Source: Ramlibacter sp.
Lineage (GTDB): Bacteria > Pseudomonadota > Gammaproteobacteria > Burkholderiales > Burkholderiaceae_C
Reading direction: 5' to 3'
Assembly (NCBI GenBank): GCA_021156245.1
Contig: JAJNBO010000009.1
Span: 963 to 16,714, forward strand
Length of the DNA: 15,752 bases
A program made the position numbers and the translations under genes. The notes below the pieces were generated by a model. That model was given only the letters and a program-made list of their open reading frames with translations, was not told the origin of the DNA and ran no database searches. This document shows positions 1 to 7,476 of the stretch, in pieces (position 1 is the stretch's first letter; the number at the start of each line of letters is the position of its first letter).

Positions 1-834
1 ATTTCGCCGTTCGGCTTCTCGCCGACCGGCGAAGCGTTCAACCTGACCATGGAGGAAGTCGCGACCAGCGTCGCGATCGCCCTGCAGGCCGACAAGCTGA
101 TCTTCCTGACCGAGATCCCGGGCGTGCGCGTGCAGCCGCTGGAGGCCGAGGGCGAAGAGAACCCGATCGACACCGAGCTGCCGCTCGCCGCCGCCGAACA
201 GCTGCTCGCCGGCCTGCCGCCGGCGCAGAACCCGACGGACACCGCCTTCTACCTGCAGCACTGCGTGAAGGCCTGCAAGGCGGGCGTGGAGCGCAGCCAC
301 ATCATCCCGTTCGCCGTGGACGGATCGCTGCTGCTCGAGATCTATGTGCACGACGGCATCGGCACCATGGTGGTCGACGAGAAGCTGGAGGAGCTGCGGG
401 AAGCCACCGCCGATGACGTCGGGGGCATTCTGCAGCTGATCGAACCCTTCGAGAAGGACGGCACGCTGGTCAAGCGCGATCGCACCGAGATCGAGCGTGA
501 CATCGCCAACTACACGATCATCGACCACGACGGCGTGATCTTCGCCTGTGCGGCGCTCTATCCGTACCCCGAGGCGAAGACGGGCGAGATGGCGGCGCTG
601 ACGGTGTCGCCGCAGAGCCAGGGCCAGGGCGACGGCGAGAAGGTGCTGCGGCGCGTCGAGCAACGCGCCAGGGCGATGGGGCTGGACAGCATCTTCGTCC
701 TCACCACCCGCACCATGCACTGGTTCCTCAAGCGCGGCTTCGTGCAGGTCGACCCCGACTGGCTCCCCGAGGCGCGCAAGCGCAAGTACAACTGGGACCG
801 ACGCAGCATGGTTTTCGTGAAGAAGCTCGTCTAG
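1..834 (+). CDS. argA: N-acetylglutamate synthase ArgA (3' part, start lies left of the window)
   Basis: This enzyme transfers acetyl from acetyl-CoA to L-glutamate, the first step of arginine synthesis, in the cytoplasm. The frame is open from base 1; an ATG at 49 is internal, because the 16 codons before it (ending ...GEAFNLT) continue the amino-acid-kinase fold. The visible 277 residues hold the end of the kinase-like domain (ADKLIFLTEIPGV; later VERSHIIPFAVDGSLLLEI) followed by a C-terminal GNAT acetyltransferase domain. The acetyl-CoA loop reads VSPQSQGQGDGEKVL, and TTRTMHWFLKRGF near the end is typical of the last GNAT strands. This kinase-plus-GNAT order is the classical proteobacterial ArgA of about 440 residues, so roughly 160 residues are missing on the left. 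The stop is TAG at 832-834. No partner gene for arginine synthesis is visible. Family assignment is firm; arginine feedback inhibition is family knowledge only. Confidence 0.95.
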   Translation: MSPFGFSPTGEAFNLTMEEVATSVAIALQADKLIFLTEIPGVRVQPLEAEGEENPIDTELPLAAAEQLLAGLPPAQNPTDTAFYLQHCVKACKAGVERSHIIPFAVDGSLLLEIYVHDGIGTMVVDEKLEELREATADDVGGILQLIEPFEKDGTLVKRDRTEIERDIANYTIIDHDGVIFACAALYPYPEAKTGEMAALTVSPQSQGQGDGEKVLRRVEQRARAMGLDSIFVLTTRTMHWFLKRGFVQVDPDWLPEARKRKYNWDRRSMVFVKKLV

Positions 835-905
835 CGGACACGGACCGACAGCGGCCGCGCGGTCGTCCGACAGCATGGCGAAGGCCGCGCCCTTAGCTTG
901 GGCGC

Positions 906-2252
906 ATGCGCTCCTCATCCCTTCGCGACGACACCCTGCTTCAGGGCTTGCGCCGCCACCTGCGCGCCCTTCCCTCCTCCATCGCCGACGACCAGAAGCT
1001 CGTTGACAGGCTCGGCTACGCACGGCTCGCACTCCTGGGCGAAGCGTCCCACGGCACCCATGAGTTCTATGCGGAACGCGCTGCGCTGAGCCGCAGGCTG
1101 GTGGCGGAGCACGGCTTCCAGGCCGTCGTGGTGGAGGCCGACTGGCCGGACGCCTGGCGCGTCAATCGCTACATCCGCGGCGTGTCCGACGACCCGGATG
1201 CTTGCGCGGCGCTGTCCGGCTTCGAACGCTTTCCGACCTGGATGTGGCGCAACACCGTGGTGCGCGAGTTCGTCGAGTGGCTGCGCGAATACAACCAGGG
1301 CCTGCCGCCTTCGCGCCAGGTGGGCTTCTACGGCATGGACCTGTACAGCCTGTTCAGCTCCATCGCAGCCGTCCTCACCCACCTGGACCGCGTGGACCCG
1401 GAAGCGGCCCAGCGGGCGCGCAGCCGCTACGCCTGCTTCGACCACTTCGAGGAAGACAGCCAGGCGTACGGCTACGCGTCCAGCTTTGGAATGAGGCCGA
1501 GTTGCGAGGACGAAGTGATCCAGCAGTTGCGCGAGATGAACCGGAAGGCCGCGGAGCTCCTCGCGGGATCACGCGAGGACCGGGCGGACGTCTTCTTCGC
1601 GCAGCAGAACGCCCGCCTGGTGCGCAACGCGGAGGAGTACTACCGGACGATGTTCCACGGCAGGGTGTCGTCCTGGAACTTGCGGGACAACCACATGGTG
1701 GAGACCCTGCAGGCGCTGGAGAAGCACCTGGGTGCGTCCGGAAGCCCGCCGAAGATGGTGGTGTGGGCGCACAACTCCCACCTGGGCGACGCCAGCGCCA
1801 CGGAGATGGGCGACATCGGCGAATGGAACGTGGGGCAACTCGCCCGGGACCGCTGGGGATCGGAAGCCGTGCTGGTTGGCTTCAGCACCCACCATGGCAC
1901 AGTGACGGCGGCTTCGGAATGGGATGGCGCCGGAGAGCGCAAGCGAGTCCGTCCCGGCCTGGAAGGAAGCTACGAAGAGCTGTTCCACCAGGCCGGCGAG
2001 GAGCGCTTCTGGCTGCCCCTGGCCGACGAGCCTGCCCTCGCGGACCTGCTGCGCGAACGGCGGCTGCAGCGGGCCATCGGTGTCATCTACCAGCCGCGCA
2101 CGGAGCGCACGAGCCACTACTTCCACACCCGGCTGCCGGCGCAGTTCGACGCGATGATCCACATCGACGAGACGCGCGCGGTGGAGCCGCTGGTGCCGGA
2201 GCCCACCTGGCACGCCGGCGAACCGGCGGAGACGTATCCGTCGGGGCTTTGA
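906..2252 (+). CDS. Erythromycin esterase family hydrolase (Ere-like, function unknown)
   Basis: This 448-residue protein belongs to the erythromycin-esterase family (EreA/EreB and the Bacillus Bcr proteins). The family signature GEASHGTHEFY lies at residues 45-55, giving Glu46 and His49, which correspond to the EreB catalytic Glu/His pair, plus His52. A second conserved motif, WAHNSHLGD, supplies His289 and His292. Also typical are VVVEADWPDAWRVNRY and FYGMDLYSLFSS. There is no signal peptide, so it should be cytoplasmic. The start at 906 has no good ribosome site, but no better ATG is available before the GEASH motif. The 71-nt gap from argA holds an imperfect GC-rich dyad (841-869) without a T-tract. 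The gene ends exactly where the convergent dsbB ends. Most chromosomal members of this family have no proven substrate, so a macrolide-resistance role should not be assumed. Confidence 0.9.
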   Translation: MRSSSLRDDTLLQGLRRHLRALPSSIADDQKLVDRLGYARLALLGEASHGTHEFYAERAALSRRLVAEHGFQAVVVEADWPDAWRVNRYIRGVSDDPDACAALSGFERFPTWMWRNTVVREFVEWLREYNQGLPPSRQVGFYGMDLYSLFSSIAAVLTHLDRVDPEAAQRARSRYACFDHFEEDSQAYGYASSFGMRPSCEDEVIQQLREMNRKAAELLAGSREDRADVFFAQQNARLVRNAEEYYRTMFHGRVSSWNLRDNHMVETLQALEKHLGASGSPPKMVVWAHNSHLGDASATEMGDIGEWNVGQLARDRWGSEAVLVGFSTHHGTVTAASEWDGAGERKRVRPGLEGSYEELFHQAGEERFWLPLADEPALADLLRERRLQRAIGVIYQPRTERTSHYFHTRLPAQFDAMIHIDETRAVEPLVPEPTWHAGEPAETYPSGL

Positions 2253-2801
2253 CTACGCGGCGACCGGTGCGCTCGCGACCCGTCGCACGGGCCGTTTCCA
2301 TTGGTGGACGAACACCAGCGCGCCGACGACGAAGAAGATGACGAACCACACGAACGACCAGTTCGCGATTGAGGCACCCAGGAACGTCCAGTCGATCTTG
2401 GTGCAGTCGCCGCTGCCGCGGAAGATCATCGGGATCGCGCGCTTCAGCGGGAAGGTTTCGATCATTCCGTAGAAATCGCGGCCGCAGGAAGCGATCTCGG
2501 GCGGATACCACTGCAGCCAGCTCTGGCGCGCGGCGACGAAAGCGCCAAAGCCGGCGAACAGCATGATCAGCAGCCCGCCACCCATGTGCGCACCGCGCGA
2601 CCGCATGACCGCGGCGACGAGCGCGACGAGCGCGACGAGCACGAGGGCATAGCGCTGCACGATGCACATGGGGCAAGGCTCGAGGCCCACCACGTGCTGC
2701 AGGTACAGGCCGAAGGCGAGCATCCCGACGCAGAGGAGCGCCACGCCAGCCAGCACGCGCCGCGGGGCCGTCCCGAACCATTCCATCGCATTCCCGCTCA
2801 T
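2253..2801 (-). CDS. dsbB: Disulfide bond formation protein B (DsbB)
   Basis: DsbB is the inner-membrane protein that reoxidises periplasmic DsbA and passes electrons to quinones. The 182-residue product has four predicted membrane helices (about 16-34, 48-66, 73-91 and 148-168). The first periplasmic loop carries the CPMC redox pair (Cys43, Cys46) followed by Arg50, matching the quinone-site arginine of E. coli DsbB. The second loop carries Cys106 (SCGRDF) and Cys133 (GSGDC). All four essential cysteines are therefore present. I prefer the ATG at 2801, with GGGAGGG at 2817-2811, nine bases upstream; the next ATG (2786) has no such site. It lies 34 nt after cysA on the same strand, so it is probably the last gene of the peroxiredoxin/sulfate-transport operon. 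No dsbA is in the window. Helix 2 is partly encoded by a 9-bp tandem repeat. Confidence 0.95.
   Translation of the reverse strand: MSGNAMEWFGTAPRRVLAGVALLCVGMLAFGLYLQHVVGLEPCPMCIVQRYALVLVALVALVAAVMRSRGAHMGGGLLIMLFAGFGAFVAARQSWLQWYPPEIASCGRDFYGMIETFPLKRAIPMIFRGSGDCTKIDWTFLGASIANWSFVWFVIFFVVGALVFVHQWKRPVRRVASAPVAA
2614..2640. repeat. Three perfect tandem copies of a 9-bp unit inside dsbB
   Basis: The plus-strand unit GCGACGAGC occurs three times without a mismatch (2614-2622, 2623-2631, 2632-2640), and ACGAG at 2641-2645 continues it partially. Read on the dsbB strand it encodes repeated Val-Ala-Leu within membrane helix 2 (about residues 53-65). Because the unit is three codons, gain or loss of a copy keeps the frame and changes the helix by three hydrophobic residues. 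Confidence 0.85.
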
Positions 2802-2835
2802 CCTCTTGCGCCCTCCCGGCTGCTCGTTGTACGAC

Positions 2836-3960
2836 TCAGATGCCGGCGCCGGTCTCCACGAACACGCGCGCCCGCCGCGGCGTCACCACCAGCATCTCGC
2901 CCTCGCGCAGCCCCATCTCGCGGAACTGCTCCGAGGGGATCTGGGCCTCGATGATCGCCTCTGCCCCGGCATTGTCCACTGCTTTGTTCCCGTCGGCCTG
3001 CAGGAGTTCCAGTCGGGCCACGGGACCGACCACGATCGCCCGCGTCAGCCTGGCGACGATGCCCCGCGGCTTGCCCTCGGCGTCGACGGCAGCGCCCGGT
3101 GCGTAGCGCTGCACGTCCAGGTCGTGCGGGCGCACGTAGGCGGAAGCCCGGGCGTTCTGGGCGTCGGCATGCTCGGGTGAGGCGAGCTGCAGGCCCTCGA
3201 GATGCACCTCGCCCTCGTGGGCGCGGCCGCGGAACAGGTTGACGTCGCCCAGGAAGCCATAGACGAAGGGGCTGGCGGGATGGTCCCACACCTCCTGCGG
3301 CGTGCCGACCTGCTCGATGTCTCCGGCGTTCATCAGCACCACGCGGTCGGCGACTTCGAGCGCCTCTTCCTGGTCGTGCGTCACGAAGATGCTGGTGACG
3401 TGCAGTTCGTCGTGCAGCCGGCGCAGCCAGCGGCGCAGTTCCTTGCGCACCTTGGCGTCCAGCGCCCCGAAAGGCTCGTCGAGCAGCAGCACGCGCGGCT
3501 CCACGGCCAGGGCGCGGGCGAGCGCGATGCGTTGCCGCTGGCCGCCCGACAGCTGCGAGGGGAAGCGGTCGGCCAGCCAGTCCAGTTGCACGAGCTTGAG
3601 CAGGTCGTGCACCTTCTTCTTGATCTGCTCCTCGCTCGGCCGCTGCCCGCGCGGCTTGACGCGCAACCCGAAGGCGACGTTCTCGAACACGGTCATGTGG
3701 CGGAACAGCGCATAGTGCTGGAACACGAACCCCACCTGACGCTCGCGCACGTGCACGTCGGTCGTGTCCTCCCCGGAGAACAGGATGCTGCCGGTGTCGG
3801 CCGTTTCCAGGCCGGCGATGATGCGCAGCAAGGTGGTCTTGCCGCAGCCGGACGGCCCCAGCAGCGCGACCAGTTCGCCGGACGCGATGTCCAGGGTGAC
3901 GTCCTTCAGCGCCTTGAAGTCGCCGAAGTTCTTGCTGACGTTGCGGATCTCGATGCTCAT
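2836..3960 (-). CDS. cysA: Sulfate/thiosulfate ABC transporter ATP-binding protein CysA
   Basis: CysA is the ATPase that powers sulfate and thiosulfate import through CysT/CysW. The 374 residues show Walker A GPSGCGKT (35-42), Q-loop Gln81, signature LSGGQRQR (137-144), Walker B VLLLDEP (157-163) and the H-loop His195 (VTHDQEEAL). A C-terminal TOBE-type regulatory region of about 130 residues follows (YVRPHDLDV...; VARLEL). The length matches CysA proteins. The ATG at 3960 forms an ATGA overlap of four bases with the cysW stop. The same frame stays open far upstream, but that part lies over cysW and has no CysA homology, so it is not a longer start. In this operon cysA is followed by dsbB rather than by a regulator such as cysB. 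Confidence 0.97.
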   Translation of the reverse strand: MSIEIRNVSKNFGDFKALKDVTLDIASGELVALLGPSGCGKTTLLRIIAGLETADTGSILFSGEDTTDVHVRERQVGFVFQHYALFRHMTVFENVAFGLRVKPRGQRPSEEQIKKKVHDLLKLVQLDWLADRFPSQLSGGQRQRIALARALAVEPRVLLLDEPFGALDAKVRKELRRWLRRLHDELHVTSIFVTHDQEEALEVADRVVLMNAGDIEQVGTPQEVWDHPASPFVYGFLGDVNLFRGRAHEGEVHLEGLQLASPEHADAQNARASAYVRPHDLDVQRYAPGAAVDAEGKPRGIVARLTRAIVVGPVARLELLQADGNKAVDNAGAEAIIEAQIPSEQFREMGLREGEMLVVTPRRARVFVETGAGI

Positions 3961-4865
3961 GCTGTTTTGCCTTCCACGGCGTGCGCAGGCAATGGCCGCT
4001 CGGGCGGCATTTCCGACGCAGCCTTCATGTCGCGTTCCTGCTTCCATTCGGCGGCGGACTTCACCGCCAGCGTCACCAGCGCCAGCAGCGCCAGCAACGA
4101 CGCCACGGCGAACGCGGCGACCGACTGGTATTCGTTGTAGAGGATCTCCACGTGCAGCGGCATGGTGTTGGTCTGGCCGCGGATGTGGCCGGAGACCACG
4201 GAGACCGCGCCGAACTCGCCCATGGCGCGGGCGTTGCACAGGATCACGCCGTAGATCAGGCCCCACTTGATGTTGGGCAAGGTCACGTACCAGAAGGTCT
4301 GCCAGCCGGTGGCGCCCAGCACGATCGCGGCCTGCTCCTCGTCGTTGCCCTGGGCCTGCATCAGCGGGATCAGCTCCCGCGCGATGAAGGGGAACGTGAC
4401 GAACACCGTCGCCAGGATGATCCCGGGCACGGCGAAGACGATCTTGATGTCGTGCGCCTCCAGCCAGGGGCCGAACCAGCCCTGCGCGCCGAAGACCAGC
4501 ACGTAGATCAGGCCCGCGACCACCGGTGAAACGGAGAACGGCAGGTCCACCAGCGTGGTCAGGAAGGCCTTGCCGCGGAACTCGTACTTCGCGATCGCCC
4601 AGGCGGCGGCCACGCCGAAGACCAGGTTCAACGGCACCGCGATGGCCGCCGTGAGCAGCGTGAGCCGGATTGCCGCCCACGCGTCCGGCTCCTTGAGCGC
4701 CTCGATGTACGCGCCGGCGCCCTTGCGCAGCGCTTCGGTGAACACCGCGGCCAGCGGCAGCAGGAGGAACAGGAACAGGAATACCAGGGCCACGCCGATC
4801 AGCGTGCGGCGCACCCAGGTCGCCTCGGTCGTGGTGACCCGCTTGCGGGTGAGGTCGGTGGCCAT
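3957..4865 (-). CDS. cysW: Sulfate/thiosulfate ABC transporter permease CysW
   Basis: CysW is one of the two membrane permeases of the sulfate importer. The 302-residue protein has one N-terminal helix (about 18-40) and further helices in a binding-protein-dependent permease domain. Its EAA motif, which docks CysA, reads [43 protein letters not shown] and [16 protein letters not shown] are typical of CysW. I place the start at the ATG at 4865, two bases after the cysT stop, because GGGAGG (4877-4872) sits six bases upstream. The frame has another ATG at 4895, but that would overlap cysT by 28 nt and lacks a ribosome site. The downstream end overlaps cysA by four bases, so translation is probably coupled. 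Confidence 0.96.
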   Translation of the reverse strand: MATDLTRKRVTTTEATWVRRTLIGVALVFLFLFLLLPLAAVFTEALRKGAGAYIEALKEPDAWAAIRLTLLTAAIAVPLNLVFGVAAAWAIAKYEFRGKAFLTTLVDLPFSVSPVVAGLIYVLVFGAQGWFGPWLEAHDIKIVFAVPGIILATVFVTFPFIARELIPLMQAQGNDEEQAAIVLGATGWQTFWYVTLPNIKWGLIYGVILCNARAMGEFGAVSVVSGHIRGQTNTMPLHVEILYNEYQSVAAFAVASLLALLALVTLAVKSAAEWKQERDMKAASEMPPERPLPAHAVEGKTA

Positions 4866-4867
4866 GG

Positions 4868-5743
4868 TCAGCCTCCCGAGCGCTTGCGCTGCCACGATTG
4901 CAGCGCATTGATCACGAGCAGCATGATGAAGGAGAACAGCAGCATGACCGTCGCCACGGCCGTGGCGCCCGCGTAGTCGTACTGCTCCAGCTTGCTGATG
5001 ATGATCAGCGGCGTGATCTCGGACACCATCGGCATGTTGCCGGCGATGAAGATCACGGAGCCGTACTCACCGATCGCGCGCGCGAACGCCATCGCGAAGC
5101 CGGTCAGCAACGCGGGCGCGATCGAGGGAAGGATCACCTTGGTGAAGGTCTGGAACCGGGTGGCGCCCAGGCACATGGCCGCCTCCTCGAGCTCCTTCTC
5201 CGACTCCTCCAGCACCGGCTGCACCGTCCGCACGACGAAGGGGAGGCCGATGAAGATCAGCGCGATGACCACCCCGTTCGGGTTGAAGGCGAGCGTGATG
5301 CCCATCGGCTCGAGGTACTGGCCGATCCAGCCGTTGCCGGCGAGCAGCGCGGTGAGCGAGATGCCGGCCACGGCCGTCGGCAAGGCGAACGGCAGGTCCA
5401 CCAGCGCGTCCACGAAGCGCTTGCCCGGGAACGAATAGCGCACCAGCACCCAGGCGACCAGCAGCCCGAACACCACGTTGACCAGCGCCGCGATGAAGGA
5501 GGCGCCGAAGGTCAGGCGATACGACGCCAGCACGCGGGGCGAACTCACCGCCACCCAGAACTGGTCCCACGTCATGGTGAAGGTCTTGAAGACCAGCGCG
5601 GACAGCGGGATCAGGACGATCAGGCCCAGGTAGAAAAGGGTGTAGCCCAGGGTCAGGTTGAACCCGGGCAGCACCTTCCGGCTGGCGCCGCGGCTGGCCG
5701 CTGCCGGCGCGGGCAGCGGCGCAGCGATGCTGGCGCCACTCAT
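4868..5743 (-). CDS. cysT: Sulfate/thiosulfate ABC transporter permease CysT (CysU)
   Basis: CysT is the partner permease of CysW in sulfate import. The 291 residues begin with a cytoplasmic Ala/Pro-rich stretch of about 25 residues, then a membrane helix (about 33-53) and a permease domain. The EAA loop reads [21 protein letters not shown], and the family sequences [25 protein letters not shown] and [17 protein letters not shown] are clear. The start at 5743 overlaps the sbp stop by four bases (ATGA). No strong ribosome site precedes it, which suits translation coupled to sbp. The last codons of cysT contain the cysW ribosome site. Confidence is high for the family and for the pairing with CysW. 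Confidence 0.96.
   Translation of the reverse strand: MSGASIAAPLPAPAAASRGASRKVLPGFNLTLGYTLFYLGLIVLIPLSALVFKTFTMTWDQFWVAVSSPRVLASYRLTFGASFIAALVNVVFGLLVAWVLVRYSFPGKRFVDALVDLPFALPTAVAGISLTALLAGNGWIGQYLEPMGITLAFNPNGVVIALIFIGLPFVVRTVQPVLEESEKELEEAAMCLGATRFQTFTKVILPSIAPALLTGFAMAFARAIGEYGSVIFIAGNMPMVSEITPLIIISKLEQYDYAGATAVATVMLLFSFIMLLVINALQSWQRKRSGG
4872..4877 (-). promoter_or_regulatory. Ribosome binding site that fixes the cysW start
   Basis: GGGAGG on the minus strand lies within the final Ser-Gly-Gly codons of cysT and six bases before the ATG at 4865. It supports the 302-residue form of CysW over the longer form starting at 4895. Confidence 0.75.
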
Positions 5744-6729
5744 TTGACGGTGTAGATCTTGTCGAACTGCCCGCCGTCGTTGAAGTGCACCTTCTGGGCT
5801 TCGGACAGGGAGCCGAACAGCTCCTGCACCGGGAACAGCTTGATCGGCTTGAACTTGGCGTTCTTCTTCAGGACGGCCGCATTGGTCGGGCGGATGTTGT
5901 GCTTGGCGGCGATCTCCTGCCCTTCCTCGGTGTACAGGAAGTTCAGGTACGCCTTGGCCAGCTCGCCGGTGCCCTTCTTGGCCACGGTGCGTTCCACCAC
6001 CGCCACGGGGTTCTCGGCAATGATGCTGATCGACGGGTAGACGACGTCGACCTTGCCTTCACCGAACTCGCGGTTGACGGATTCCACTTCCGACTCGAAG
6101 GTGATGAGGGCGTCGCCGATGTTCCGCTGCAGGAAGGCGGTGGTCGCGTCGCGACCGCCGCGCGCCAGCACCGGCACGTTCTTGAACAGCTTGGAGACGA
6201 ACTCCGCCGCCTGCGCGTCGGTGCCGCCCTTCTTCTTGACGTAGCCCCAGGCCGCCAGGTACGCATAGCGGCCGTTGCCACCCGTCTTCGGGTTCACGAC
6301 GACGACCTTGACGTCCGGCTTCAGCAGGTCGTCCCAGTCCTTGATGCCTTTCGGGTTGCCGTTGCGCACCAGGAACAGCATGGTCGACGTGGTGGGCGCC
6401 GCGTTGTGCGGAAAGCGCTTGGCCCAGTCCTTGGCGACCACGCCGCGGTCCGCGAGGAATTCGATGTCGGTCGTGGTGTTCATCGTCACCACGTCGGCGT
6501 CGAGGCCATCGGCGACCGCACGCGCCTGCGCACTGGAGCCGCCGTGGGCCTGCTCGATCTTCACGTCCTTGCCCGCGGTCTTCTTGTACCAGGGCACGAA
6601 GGCGGCATTGATGTCCTTGTAGAACTCGCGCGCGACGTCATAGGAGACGTTCAGCAGGGTCTGCTGCGCGGAGGCGACACCGCTGGCCGCGATGGCGAGG
6701 GAGGCGAGGAGGAGCTTGAACTTGGTCAT
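5740..6729 (-). CDS. sbp: Periplasmic sulfate-binding protein (Sbp/CysP family)
   Basis: This is the periplasmic protein that captures sulfate (or thiosulfate) for CysTWA. The 329-residue precursor starts with a clear signal peptide (Lys-rich start, hydrophobic core, ASGVASA with cleavage after Ala21). The mature part opens with the family sequence LLNVSYDVAREFYKDIN, followed by HGGSSAQARAVADGLDADVVTM and NPKTGGNGRYAYLAAWGY. Length and motifs fit the Sbp/CysP family. Sulfate preference (Sbp) versus thiosulfate preference (CysP) cannot be decided here; the symbol follows the usual single binding protein beside cysTWA. The start is six bases after the peroxiredoxin stop, with only a weak AAGAAG before it, so translation is likely coupled to the upstream gene. 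It overlaps cysT by four bases. Confidence 0.94.
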   Translation of the reverse strand: MTKFKLLLASLAIAASGVASAQQTLLNVSYDVAREFYKDINAAFVPWYKKTAGKDVKIEQAHGGSSAQARAVADGLDADVVTMNTTTDIEFLADRGVVAKDWAKRFPHNAAPTTSTMLFLVRNGNPKGIKDWDDLLKPDVKVVVVNPKTGGNGRYAYLAAWGYVKKKGGTDAQAAEFVSKLFKNVPVLARGGRDATTAFLQRNIGDALITFESEVESVNREFGEGKVDVVYPSISIIAENPVAVVERTVAKKGTGELAKAYLNFLYTEEGQEIAAKHNIRPTNAAVLKKNAKFKPIKLFPVQELFGSLSEAQKVHFNDGGQFDKIYTVK

Positions 6730-6735
6730 GTCTTC

Positions 6736-7377
6736 TTATCGATTCGGCTGGGGAGTCATGCGCAGGTAGGGACGGACGGCCTGGAAGCCCTTCGGGAAGC
6801 GCTCGGCCAGCTCCTTCGGATCCTGGATGCTGGGAACGATCACGACGTCGTCGCCCTGCTTCCAGTTGGCCGGCGTGGCGACCTTGTGGCTGTCCGTCAG
6901 TTGCAGCGAGTCGATCACGCGGAGGATCTCGTCGAAATTGCGGCCCGTGGAAGCGGGATAGGTCAGCGTCGTGCGGATCACCTTCTTCGGATCGATGATG
7001 AACACGCTGCGCACGGTGGCATTCACCAGCGAATTGGGGTGGATCATGTCGTACAGGGTGGCCACCTTCTTGTCCGCGTCCGCCAGGATGGGGAAGTTGA
7101 CGGTGGTGTTCTGCGTCTCGTTGATGTCCTTCACCCACGCGTGGTGCGAGTCGACCGGATCCACGCTCACGGCGATCGGCTTCACGCCGCGCTTCGCGAA
7201 CTCGGTCGCCAGCGCCGCCGTCTTGCCCAGCTCGGTCGTGCAGACCGGCGTGAAGTCGGCCGGATGCGAGAACAGGACCACCCAGGAATCACCTGCCCAT
7301 TCATGGAACCGGATCATGCCGGCGGTGGAGTCCTGCGTGAAATCAGGCGCGGTATCGCCCAGGCGCAAGGTGCTCAT
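6736..7377 (-). CDS. 1-Cys peroxiredoxin (Prx6-type)
   Basis: Peroxiredoxins reduce hydrogen peroxide and organic peroxides with a peroxidatic cysteine. This 213-residue protein has the AhpC/TSA fold signature FSHPADFTPVCTTELG with Cys46 as catalytic residue. It contains no other cysteine, so it is a true 1-Cys enzyme that must be reduced by an external thiol. The C-terminal extension (TPANWKQGDDVVIVPS...) is typical of the Prx6 subfamily of about 210-220 residues. I chose the ATG at 7377, which has AAGGA (7388-7384) six bases upstream and begins MSTLRLGDTAPDF. A longer frame to 7431 adds 18 residues without homology. Six bases separate its stop from sbp, so it is probably the first gene of the operon running to dsbB. 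The link with sulfate uptake suggests a role in sulfur or thiol stress, but that is inference. Confidence 0.93.
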   Translation of the reverse strand: MSTLRLGDTAPDFTQDSTAGMIRFHEWAGDSWVVLFSHPADFTPVCTTELGKTAALATEFAKRGVKPIAVSVDPVDSHHAWVKDINETQNTTVNFPILADADKKVATLYDMIHPNSLVNATVRSVFIIDPKKVIRTTLTYPASTGRNFDEILRVIDSLQLTDSHKVATPANWKQGDDVVIVPSIQDPKELAERFPKGFQAVRPYLRMTPQPNR

Positions 7378-7476
7378 GGTCTGTCCTTCAGGAAAGGTAG
7401 CAATTGTCGAACCGGCGCCTTCATCCGCCAACGAATATGTCGTTGTTTGTTTATGTCCGATAACGTCTAAGGCGGC
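7378..7476 (-). promoter_or_regulatory. Likely promoter region of the peroxiredoxin-sulfate-dsbB operon
   Basis: This 99-nt gap lies between the end of the IclR gene and the peroxiredoxin start, and is the only sizeable gap upstream of the six-gene run. Positions about 7430-7468 are clearly AT-richer than the surroundings. They contain a palindrome with arms AACGA and TCGTT around five bases (7430-7444). AAGGA at 7384-7388 is the ribosome site. I could not fit a convincing -35/-10 pair or a known CysB or OxyR site. Confidence 0.4.

Noticed and set aside
841..869. Terminator after argA
   Set aside because: The GC-rich dyad is imperfect and has no T-tract.
906..2252. Calling the Ere-family protein a macrolide-resistance gene
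   Set aside because: Family membership alone does not show macrolide hydrolysis, and the context is housekeeping.
3961..4908. Upstream extension of the cysA frame across cysW (total 690 codons)
   Set aside because: CysA homology begins exactly at the ATG at 3960, which forms the ATGA overlap with cysW; the extension is low-complexity Arg/Gly/Ala sequence.
5785..7470. Plus-strand open frame of 561 codons opposite sbp and the peroxiredoxin
   Set aside because: It is antisense to two clearly homologous genes, and its His/Arg/Gly-rich composition is typical of a GC-rich shadow frame.
7378..7476. OxyR or CysB binding site before the peroxiredoxin
   Set aside because: Expected for such an operon, but no ATAG-N7-CTAT-like array or convincing CysB site could be fitted.
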